DNA of 64,000 bases, from NCBI GenBank assembly GCA_963682175.1, contig OY821793.1, forward strand, positions 30,394,391 through 30,458,390, read 5' to 3'. Below the pieces are notes generated by a model. It worked only from the letters and a program-made list of their open reading frames with translations, searched no databases and had not been told where the DNA came from. Made by a program: the position numbers and the translations under genes. Source of the stretch: Triglochin maritima. Taxonomy: Eukaryota; Streptophyta; Magnoliopsida; Alismatales; Juncaginaceae. This document shows, piece after piece, positions 46,826 to 62,091 of the stretch; the first letter of the stretch is position 1, and each line of letters begins with the position of its first letter.

Positions 46826-49372
46826 ATGGATCACTGCAACGGCAATGGTGTGTGTCTCCAGAAGCCTAACAAAGGTGCCGACCCGTTGAACTGGGGGGCC
46901 GCGGCGGAGGCCCTGATGGGCAGCCATCTCGACGAGGTCAAGAAGATGGTAGAGGAGTACAGGGAGGGGTTGGTGAAGTTGGAGGGTGCCAACCTTAAGA
47001 TTTCTCATGTTGCTGCCGTCGCCGCCGCCGACGTCGCCAAGGTTGAGCTGGCTGAGTCCGCAAGAGGACGTGTCAAGGCCAGCAGTGACTGGGTCATGGA
47101 AAGCATGAACAAGGGTACCGATAGCTACGGTGTTACCACCGGCTTCGGCGCCACCTCTCACCGGAGGACCAAGCAGGGAGGAGCCCTCCAGAAAGAACTC
47201 ATTAGGTATGTGTATATATCAAACCAGAAAAGAAAATATGCAGTACCTATTTAGGAAGTTATATATTTCTACCACAAATTAATACTCAAGTTCAAGAAAA
47301 TATATAATACTTGCCATTTTTTATTATAAAAAAACATTTCCATTTTAGTAATTGGCGTGCATGCACATCATGACGCTTCCCCAACCTAACAACCAGCAGT
47401 CCACCTCCACCACCCACTTTTTACGTGGTGGGTGGATTCAACGGTCCTGATCGAGGTGCCATGTGGGTCCCTTAGATGATGAGTAGCCAACGTGGCCCAT
47501 ATAATCGATCTCACACCACATCACAACCATCTTTTTCTTTTGGAAATCAATAATTAAGATAAATAAAATTAGTATATACAAGATCCATATAGTTGACTGT
47601 CCTATTTAATATACAGATTCCTGAACGCCGGAATATTCGAGGCAGGCAGCGATGGCGACAACACACTGCCATCCTCCACGACGAGAGCGGCAATGGTTGT
47701 GAGGATCAACACCCTCCTCCAGGGCTACTCCGGCATCCGTTTCGAGATCTTGGAGGCCATCACTGCCCTTCTCAACAACAACGTAACCCCATGCCTCCCA
47801 CTAAGGGGAACCATAACTGCCTCCGGCGACCTTGTTCCTCTCTCCTACATTGCCGGAATGATAACCGGACGCCCCAACTCCAAGGCCATTGGTCCCGACG
47901 GATCAAAGCTCACAGCCGAGGAGGCCTTCAACCTTGCCGGACTCCATAACGGTTTCTTCGAGCTTCAACCAAAGGAAGGGCTTGCCATGGTCAACGGAAC
48001 AGCCGTTGGTTCGGGTCTTGCCTCCATGGTCCTGTACGACGCCAACGTGCTGGCGTTGTTGGCTGAGGTCCTGTCGGCGGTATTCTGCGAGGTTATGCAA
48101 GGGAAGCCGGAGTTCACAGACCACCTCACCCACAAGCTGAAGCACCACCCCGGTCAAATCGAGGCTGCTGCCATAATGGAGCACATTCTTGACGGAAGTT
48201 CGTACATGAAGATGGCCAAGAAGTTGCACGACCTCGATCCTCTCCAGAAGCCGAAGCAGGACCGTTACGCCCTCCGAACCTCACCCCAGTGGCTTGGGCC
48301 CCAAATCGAAGTCATCCGAGCCGCCACCAAGTCCATCGAACGTGAGATCAACTCGGTCAACGACAACCCTTTGATCGACGTCTCCAGGGGAAAGGCCCTC
48401 CACGGTGGCAACTTCCAGGGGACGCCCATCGGAGTTTCGATGGACAACACCCGTCTCGCACTCGCTGCCATCGGAAAGTTGATGTTCGCGCAGTTCTCAG
48501 AATTGGTCAACGACTTCTACAACAACGGACTCCCTTCCAACCTCTCCGGCGGAAGGAACCCCAGCTTGGACTACGGTCTGAAGGGCGCAGAGATTGCGAT
48601 GGCCTCATACTGTTCAGAAATCCAGTTCCTTGGGAACCCTGTGACCAACCACGTCCAGAGTGCAGAGCAACACAACCAGGACGTCAACTCCTTGGGTCTG
48701 ATTTCGTCGAGGAAGACGGCGGAGGCGGTGCAGATACTTAAGCTGATGAGCTCGACGTACCTGGTGGGTCTTTGCCAGGCAATAGACCTCCGTCACCTCG
48801 AGGAGAACCTCAAGGCCACCGTGAAGAACACTGTGACTCAGGTGGCAAAGAAGGTTCTCACAATGGGAGCCAATGGGGAGCTCCACCCTTCCCGCTTCTG
48901 CGAGAAGGACCTCATCAAGGTCATCGACCGGGAGTACGTCTTCGCTTACGTGGACGACGCATGCAGCGCCACATACCCTCTCATGCAGAAGCTAAGACAG
49001 GTTCTGGTGGAGCATGCTTTGGCTAATGGTGACAACGAGAAGGATTCCACCACTTCCATCTTCCACAGGATCGCCGACTTCGAGGAGGAGATCAAGATGG
49101 TTCTGCCAAAGGAGATAGAGCTTGTCAGGCTCGCCTACGACAACGGTTCCTCGTGTTTAGCATTGGAAAACAGGATTAAGGAGTGCAGGTCGTACCCGTT
49201 GTATAGGTTCGTCAGGGAGGAGTTGGGCACCGCAATGCTTACCGGAGAGAAGGTGGTTTCGCCTGGCGAGGAGTTCGACAAGGTGTTCGCTGCCATCAAC
49301 AGGGGTCAGCTCATCGATCCAATGCTGGAATGCTTGAGTGGTTGGAATGGTGCACCCTTACCCATCTGCTAA
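46826..49372 (+). CDS. PAL: Phenylalanine ammonia-lyase
   Basis: Two exons, 46826-47205 and 47617-49372, join at Arg127 (AG|A), the classical single PAL intron position; 711 residues, normal length. It converts L-phenylalanine to trans-cinnamate and ammonia, the entry step of phenylpropanoid, lignin and flavonoid synthesis, as a cytosolic homotetramer. Visible signatures: Tyr101 of [17 protein letters not shown]; the MIO prosthetic group triad Ala195-Ser196-Gly197 within [77 protein letters not shown]; and the C-terminal [12 protein letters not shown]. The first ATG in good context was taken as start and gives the usual variable N-terminus. Codon use in exon 2 is GC-rich at third positions, unlike the flanking DNA, as often seen in highly expressed plant genes. 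Intact. Confidence 0.98.
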
Positions 49373-50106
49373 TAACGATTACAGGAAAAAAAAACTACAT
49401 AATTAATTAATTATATATATACCCACCCTACCCATCTGCATGTATGCATGCATTTGTTAAATTCGTTCTTGTTTTCTTTTTCATATTTCAATACATGTAT
49501 CCTTAATTGTCAATGTGTTTTTTTATAGTTTGATTCACTCCTCGGTTGACGAAGTGGTGTATCATGTATCTATCCTTCTGAATGATCAAATGGATGAATG
49601 TATTATGTAGAATTTAATTATTGTTAAATTTTGGTTCGACTTTGTTAATTGCTGTGTTGTGATGCAACTTCAAATGGTTCATGAAGTTCTTGTTTCTGTT
49701 TAAGTCAGTAAAGGGATTATAGTTTAATTCCATGTATCAAGTTTAATTCATGTTTAGTCCCACATCTGGTCCAGCTCTTTTTGTTACTTACGTGGACCCA
49801 ATATAATATGGGTCACCTCATGTAATCTTAAGATATATAGAAAACGATTCCAATCATCTTAATATAATCACAACAGACGACTACTCTGTTTCTTCTTTGT
49901 CTCCTCAACCTCATAGAATTCTACTCAAACGAAGAAGTTGCATCTGGGAAATCGAAATTGTTAAATACGGACGTTAAGAGAATTTATGTTTCAGTTTCTA
50001 AGCTAATATTATCAAGCTAATTATAAGGCTAATCCCATGTGTAGGTGTTGATGTTGGGGACTTGGGGTGGAGATAAAATGAAAGAAACGACCTAGATCAC
50101 CTTACT
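49373..50106. other. PAL 3' UTR and intergenic
   Basis: The first 200-300 bases are AT-rich 3' UTR with AATAAA-like signals. No further gene is seen before the MITE at 50107. Confidence 0.5.
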
Positions 50107-50540
50107 CAGGGGTGCACATAGGTTGGGTTCAACCCGAACCCCAACCCGAACCCGACTGGTCGGGTCGGGTTGGGGAGGGGTTCGGGTTGACCCAACCCAA
50201 CCCGATTTTTATTTTTATTTTTATTTTTTATTTTTATTTTTTCCCAAATAAACCGGTCGACCGAACATCGCTCGGTCGATCGTTTCCAACCAGAAAATTT
50301 CGAGTGTTCAAGCCACCGGTCGACTGTTTAGGCACCGGCCGACCGAACCCGACCAAGTTTGGGAGAAAATTTTCGAATTCGGGTTCAACCCGATCCAACC
50401 CGACCCAACCCGAAAATTTCGGGTCGGGTCGAGTTGAACCTAAACCGGTTCGGGTTCGGATTTGGGTTGTGTTTTTTCCCAACCCGAAAATTTCGGGTTG
50501 GGTCGGGTTGATGCCCAAACCCGACCCATATGCACCCCTA
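50107..50540. mobile_element. hAT-type MITE, copy 2 (inverted relative of 25642-26029)
   Basis: 434 bp, ends CAGGGGTGCACATAGG and, as reverse complement, TAGGGGTGCATATGGG. The flanking 8-mers ACCTTACT (50099-50106) and ACCTCGCT (50541-50548) agree at 6 of 8 positions, as expected for an aged hAT duplication. It holds site pairs at 50254/50273 and 50317/50336, both 19 bp apart. Compared with copy 1 it has extra GGGTTGGGTCGGG-type sequence near its right end. Confidence 0.8.
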
Positions 50541-50548
50541 ACCTCGCT

Positions 50549-55272
<4,724 letters not shown>

Positions 55273-56423
55273 ACCCGATGCTAGGAAGATCATAATTGAA
55301 GTGTTCCCCGAGCATTGTCATATGTCATTTTGTGTCTTAGCTATTGGCTCTCAAGATGCTTGTGAGCATGTTATCATTTGTTTTCTTTCCTAATCGTGAT
55401 TTTGAACGTATTACTATCATTATTGTCTAAAGAGGCACTTATACGTGATCTTTATAATTGCCAAAAGGTAAGTTTGTTTGAAAACTGCGTATCATGTATG
55501 ATCCTGTCGACTAATGTAAGAAGATTCAGGTGAAAGTTTCCCGTGGGAAATAGCCACTACTTCCTGATGTTCTTTCCGCAGGGTTTTGTTGGAATATGGC
55601 AATGCAAAAATCTAAACTAGAACTTTATTGGTGAAGAAGTAAACAAGACTATGACTCTATGAGTCTGCAGTGTGCGCTCAACTACAAATCAACTTCGATT
55701 GGTGGCGACACATCCTATTTAATTGTCTACCCTCCAACCAATCCTATTTTTATTATCAGGTATGAAAATGTGTGTTGAGATTTGACAATTGGTCCCAACT
55801 ATTTTAATATTAATAATCTCTCGGCTGGGCTGAGCTGACCCCAGTTAGAATAAAATCGTCACCTCAGTGTGATTTTTCTGTGTACTAAAATTTAATGCGT
55901 AAATGTCTGTTGTGTTCAGATATACTGGGCCGAGCTCCAGAACGAACCAACAATCTACAGATCTCATAATATAAAATCCTGTATAGACGACAAGCCATAT
56001 TATATAATCCACAGTCACAGACCATACAATATAATCCACAGAACGAAGTCAACAATTCACAGACCATATACATATACATATACATATAATATACATTCGT
56101 CTATGAACAAACGAAAGCATGAGGTAGGATTGTAGGAACGTATGATATTGTGATATAGTGGTATAGGCTCAATCCATAGTTGGCTACAATATAGTTAGAC
56201 GATTGAGGATCACAAAAAAAATGCAGAATAGAATAAATAAACGGCTATCAACTTTCAACAACATGAGAATGAGTGATGGTCCACTCCATTCACCTAGAAG
56301 AAGAAAATACAAAACTGATGGATGGATTCGAAGAAAGTGAAATATGCAGGAAATTGCAGCAGATTCATTGAATGGAAAAAATAAACCCCCCGACATGTAA
56401 CGTACCCACTACTCTAACTTGGC

Positions 56424-56461
<38 letters not shown>

Positions 56462-56876
56462 TAATGAGAGGCCAACCCCACCAAAGTAAGAACTGCAAAT
56501 GAGATATTGCCACTCGAAACTTCCAATGAATCTCTATCTTACTTGTCTTGTATCAAACGGATTAACTTTATCTGTTTATCCAAGTAAAGTTGTCATCTTT
56601 CGTCCTCTGCTGATTTTAAATTCAAAGTTGACGGTGGTAGGTCATCACAACCTCAACTTCCGCCACACCTTTTCAACTTCGTTTTTTTTTCTTTCTATAT
56701 ATTTCTAAGCTAGGGGTGTGTCGTCTTATGTAAATGTTTTCAAATTGTTGAATTCCATTTTGAGTACTTCAACTCGTGGAAATGGAAGTTCATTTTAGTC
56801 AATTTCAATAGTTCGTTCGAATCTTTGTCAAATTGCCTAGCGCACTACTAAATTATCTTTCCTCCTCGTATATATA
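55273..56876. other. ADK 3' UTR and intergenic
   Basis: ADK 3' UTR for the first 300-400 bases, then AT-rich DNA with an ATATAC-type run at about 56066-56092 and an (AAT)n tract at 56424-56463. The minus-strand ORFs here have no signature. Confidence 0.5.
56424..56463. repeat. (AAT)n microsatellite
   Basis: About 13 ATA units, uninterrupted. Confidence 0.95.
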
Positions 56877-58088
56877 CTGAATTGCTAAACATCATCCCAA
56901 AATTACTTAAATCGCCCCTTGAAATTATCATTTTGCCCTTATCTCATTTATACTGCTATAACGCGACATTTTACCCTCCTATCACACATCTCTCTTCATA
57001 TTCCTCTTATAATCATAAAAAATAATGTTTTGGAGGTCAGTAATGAACCAACGAACGCCCCAGTGTACTTGAATCTGGTAAAATATCTAACATCTTTTTA
57101 ATAAAAAAATAATAAAAAATTACGGGCGTCCGACGGAGCCGCCCCTACGTAGGAGGGGGCGTCTGGCTAAGACGCCTCCCCCATGGGGGAGACGTTTTAC
57201 CCAGACGCTCTGCCCTTGGGACAGGCATCTGTGTAAGACGCCTCCCCCATTGGGGAGGCGTCTTAGCCAGACGCCCCCTCCTACGTGGGGGCGGCTCCGT
57301 CGGACGCCTGTAATTTATTATTATTATTTTTAAAAGATAATTGATTATAAATTTAGATAATTGTTAAATTAATTAATTAATAAGTTAATAATTACTATAT
57401 TCGGATGACCGATACCCCTTCGGTACACCGAAAATTCAAAAAATTCGAGATCCAACAATTTCAAAATCCAAAAAATTTCCAGGGGGTGCTGCCCCATTGC
57501 CACCCCCGCCACCTCACCGGCGAGGTGGAATGCCGCTCGCTCACCGGTGAGCGAGACCCCCGAACGACCTGTCGAGGTGGTATTTGTAAGTCAGGATGTT
57601 TTACCACCGGGGGATTTTGGAACTTAAAAAATGTTGGATCTGGAATTTTTTTGAATCTTCATCACTTGCAAAAAAACTCATTGTAATCCGACCGGTTACC
57701 ACCGAAAACTTGCAAAGAAACGTCAAATAATTTGAGATAACACACCATATAATTTTAATTTGAAAAAAAAAATTTAAAAAAAATGGGACGTCTGGCTAAG
57801 ACGTCTGTACCATCGTGGAGGTGTCTTAGCGAGACGCTTAGACCATGGTGCAGGCGTCTTAGCCAGACGCCCGAGTCGGAAAAAAAAAATCCGTCTCCGT
57901 TACTTCGCCTGATCTAGGTGTTTCGCCAGACATTTTCGTGGTGTTGGTACTAGGAATGTTAGTAAAACTGAGTCAAAAACATTGTTTAAAGACACAGGAC
58001 GATATGGGTATTGAATATATTGTTAAGGGCAATTTGGTAATTTCAAGGGGCGATTTAAGTAGTTTTGGGACGACGTTTAGTAGTTCCC
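56877..58088. mobile_element. Long-TIR non-autonomous element (Mutator-like) with internal hairpins
   Basis: 1212 bp. The first 65 bp (56877-56941) and the last 65 bp (58024-58088) are inverted repeats at roughly 80-85 percent identity (core TTAAATCGCCCCTTGAAATT, identical in both). The flanks are TATATATA on each side, so a duplication of 8-9 bp is possible but cannot be proven in this sequence. Long inverted ends without a transposase suggest a Mutator-like non-autonomous element; that class is inferred. Inside are a 60-bp GC-rich hairpin (57125-57308), a second weaker one (57786-57872), short palindromes around 57520-57555 and one CGGTNNACCG-type pair at 57402/57421. Confidence 0.7.
57125..57308. 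repeat. GC-rich 60-bp inverted repeat
   Basis: Arms 57125-57184 and 57249-57308 pair over about 60 bp with a couple of mismatches; the loop repeats parts of the arm (GACGCCTCCCCCAT). The word GTCTGGCTAAGACG recurs in the weaker hairpin at 57786-57872. Confidence 0.9.
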
Positions 58089-58172
58089 TATATATATGCA
58101 ATTTATTTGCATTTTACCATTGTTACTTTGTCGATCAGTTGTGTGACGTGATGAGACCGACAATGGTATGAT

Positions 58173-61100
58173 TGTAACGTCCCGAAACAACAGAAAATTT
58201 AAAGAAATTATCACAAGAAATAAGATCAGAAAAAACGGGAACATTACTCATAAAATATTCACGAGATGCACCATTGCATAAGAGTTTTCAAAAGGTATGA
58301 TTACATCATAGTATGCGAAAGTATAAATACAAGTGATCATACAACCTACGATGGTCAGACTGGAGGATTTGATCCCAGAGTGTGCTCGTTCTCAATCGCC
58401 ACCCACCCAACACCTATTGTAGTCCTGAAATGCAAATAAAATAATAATGCACGAGTTTTCATGAGAAAACTCTGTATACAAAGTCCACATGCATGCATAT
58501 GAAAGTATAATACAATGAACATATCATACTAGTATAACGTGACATAATAGAATGCAATAGGTAAAATCTTCCCCATCTAGGGTAATAACGGACAACGCTC
58601 CCACAAACACCATCTGATCCCCCAAGGAGACATACCGCAGTCACATGCGGTCTTACAGATGTAGGATTTTGTGTCCCTATGTATGTCTATATTTTAATTT
58701 TTTTAATACAACATACAAGATCGTTTTCATATTTTCAACAATTTCTATGTACATTACTTTCTGTTTATTCTAATATCATGCAACCCTACATTTATTAAAA
58801 TAAACCACAAAGGTAGAATCATACCTAAATGTTCTCTAAAACCTTTTTGAAGATCCGGAGTCGCGTTGCCCGTTGAATCGTCCACGGATTTGCCTCCGAG
58901 TGTTCACCAAATTCTAAACAAGATTAGAGAGAAATGAGCTAGCCAATCAATCTCTAATATGGCTTAGAATCTAGCTAATAACCCTTCTTTGAGCTCCTGA
59001 TTTCTATCTCTTAAACTCAAAATTACTAAGAAAATTTCGTGGTGATTAGAGGAGAGATTAATGAGAGAAATAATTTTTGCATTAGTATTAAACAAGTAGG
59101 AGTACGTGCCCTTTTATAGGCTACCAAAACATCCTTATCAAGAGCTATTCTTTAGCCATGATCTCTTGTTTATTCTCTCCTAAAATTAATCTCTAATTTC
59201 CACATAAGCACCCTAAAAACGTTTTAATTAAATCTGAAATTAATTCATCCATGATTTAATTAATCTCTTAATAATTCAGACAAAATCGTTATGTTCGGTG
59301 GACCGAGTATTACTCGGTCAACCGAACCGTTCAGTTTTAACACGTGTTCTGTGTACTGTGAGCGAGACGGTCGACCAATCCCGCATGAGAAAAATTCCCT
59401 GGAAATACTCGGACGAACCACGTCTTTTACTCGGACTACCGTTGACCTACCAGAATTTCTCCTGGGACATAGTCTACGGATGACCGTGTCACCTTCGGTC
59501 TATCGAAAATACTACTTCCCGGTTGACCGTGCACACTCGGTTAACCGAACCCGATTGTCCAGACACTCTAGACAATTTCGGTCAATCAATCGTGCTTACC
59601 CGTTCCCCATTCGGTTCACCGAGCCGAAGATACCTCGGTCGACCGAACCTTGAACGGTTCACCGTATGTGACCCCGATTTTGCCTTTGTCAAATTTTGGA
59701 TTTATTTCCAACAAAATTTGATCTTTTGGGGGGTTTTTAGCAAATTTACATCTTATATAAATATATTATCATACGTAATATTAAATTATCGCACCCCATA
59801 ATATATATACATCATATGAATTTATTATGATTCTAATTATGTCAATTCTCATGACATATTGATTTTATTCATTCATCACATGTGTCGTATTTTCACATGA
59901 AACCCGACATATCATATGAACTTAAAATCAACCATCTTGTTTCCCAGTTTTGTGGTGTGACCTATATGGGGATCTAAGTCAAATTGGCAGTGATATTAAA
60001 CACTTAATATCTCAAACTATAAGCGGTATCTAGCTATACATTATAGTTACCCAATTAGCATAGATGTCTTTGTTCCACCCGAACCAAAACACGATCCATT
60101 TAGTGATGTAAGTGCACCACTTGTGTCCGTCCCTTGCCTCATGATATTAAGAATATGTACAAAGTAAAATGTGTCATCTTTGTATTATATTCATTTCTTG
60201 ATCTCTTTAAGCTAATTATAACTATGTAACTTAACTCAAGTTACATTGTGCACATTATAATTTTGCTTTATCAAGGGGTCTACTAATATCATCACTCAAT
60301 TAAGAGGGGCAATAATTATCAAGGGGTCTACTAATATCATCACTCAATTTCATGTTCAACCAACTATTGTCTTTATCACTACACTCATTGATAGCTTTTG
60401 ACAATAATCAAATTAAGCATTTCTTGAGTGAAAAGATATAAGTCTCATATCTTAGGATCCAAGACACAGTAAAACATTAATGACACGAAACACAATTCCA
60501 TATTGTTTTACTTGTTAGGTATATTCAATATATAAAAAATAATTTTTTCCTCTTTTATATACTCGTGTCGTCAATTATTTGTAGAGCTACAACAATAGAT
60601 AACTAACACAACAATCTTATCTCGATGATTAATGTTTTATGTTAATTACCATGATTGTGAATAACTTTTGATTTATGTAAACCATTATCTTTTAGAGCTT
60701 TACAGTTAAGGACCAAACGTCTCTTCCTTAACACTTCCAAAAGACGAATATCATAATCAAGGAACAAAATGCTTACACATTTAATTCATAATAATTGACA
60801 TATAAAAGTAAAACTTTTAGAACACATTCATTTCAACGGAGACTACGTGACACACCCGATATGAAGCTACGCTAATTTCGCTAAACATGGGGTTCGGTGA
60901 TGGACGCACACACTTTTGCAAAATAGAATCAGATCTGATCACGTGGACAACGCCACACCCACATGAGTTGGATCTCAGGGCGGTCACTCACCTGATTGTG
61001 CCACAGTCAGGCTACTTGCTGAAATACATCGTTAGATAGTCATCACCGCCACCACTCGGTCGCGCAGGGTCCTTCCCGCCTCCATCAAGGTCGCACGGTG

Positions 61101-62091
61101 ACAACATCGTCTTCAAGGCGGGCTGCCCGTAAAGTCGCCCGATCAACCCATCCGGACTAAAGTCCGCGGGGTCATCTTGTTCCGTGGAGTTGTGCTACAT
61201 CATGTATTGGGATCCGTGATCCCTCAGGTATACTACCTTAGTAAAAATCAAAGGAATGCTCTATGCTACGCCATTATCCTTAAATCAAAGGTTGCTCGTT
61301 TCCCAAGTATTTATACTCTTCCACTCGGCGGTATATGGGCAAGTGTGATCATCACACCCAACACCACCTCCCAACTCACGCACGAAGCAAGGATACGGGT
61401 TTCCGTGGACAGAGTTGACACTGCACAATGACAATGATTCAGATCTGGGCACCAATGGTCGATAGAAAGAGACAAATCGGTCGAGTCGACCCAAATGGTA
61501 GGTAGATGTTCGAACAATCGCCTAAACCAGTCGAACTCTGGGCACACAATTTAAGTGACAACAGTCGAAAAGTAGATCAAGGGCGGTCGACTATTCCTCT
61601 GCAGCAACATTGCTGCACCTAGCCACTGACGAGGTCTCTGACCTCTGACGACAACCAAACCCCTCACACACTTTGTCTGAGTAACTAACTTGAACTCGAC
61701 AAACCTTTCTTGCGATCTCCGGAGTTCGTCGGAGCTCCACCTTTCGCGCCTTCTTCAAACAGCACCACCACCGCTACGCTCCTTGCTCGCCACCCACCAC
61801 CACTCGTCAAAGTTTCCGCCGCCCAAGTCGTCGGGCGTGAGGAGTGAAGAGGGAGAGAGGAAGAGATATGGTGAGAATGAGGTGGAGGAAGAAAACGAAG
61901 TGTGTTTTCTACTTAAAAACACACACTAACAACCCAACCCATCCTATACCTCCCTTTCTCAACCCATACCACCCACCACCTCAACCATACCCCATTGTCT
62001 CACTCCATACCTCTCGAGTGAAACATCCATCAACCTAAAACATCACCGTAAGCACACTTATTATTTTAATCAATGTTTGGGATTTAACAAT
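58173..62091. repeat. Composite LTR-like repeat block
   Basis: It starts TGTAACGTCCCGAAAC and then follows the plan of solo LTR A (CTGAAATGCAAA, an inverted GAGTTTTCATGAGAAAACTC at the place of GTTCCCTGCAGGAAC). At 59296-59664 there are seven exact CGGTNNACCG sites. At 59700-60840 comes AT-rich non-coding DNA with a 33-bp direct repeat (60269 and 60317). At 60849-62091 a second LTR-like segment starts TGACACACCCGATATG and ends GGGATTTAACA. The 5-mers at the outer borders are ATGAT and ATGAC, 4 of 5 matching, so this could be one LTR split by nested insertions. The boundaries of the inner pieces are unresolved. No coding domain. Confidence 0.5.
59296..59664. repeat. CGGTNNACCG site cluster in the composite block
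   Basis: Exact sites start at 59296, 59315, 59520, 59538, 59612, 59635 and 59655, with near matches at 59410, 59432, 59477 and 59496. Pair spacings are 19, 22, 19, 18, 23 and 20 bp, looser than in solo LTR E. Confidence 0.85.

Noticed and set aside
46820..48886. Antisense and shifted ORFs over PAL (up to 118 codons)
   Set aside because: Shadows of the GC-rich PAL coding sequence.
57405..57686. 93-codon ORF inside the long-TIR element
   Set aside because: It runs through palindromic segments, has no domain, and could not encode a transposase.
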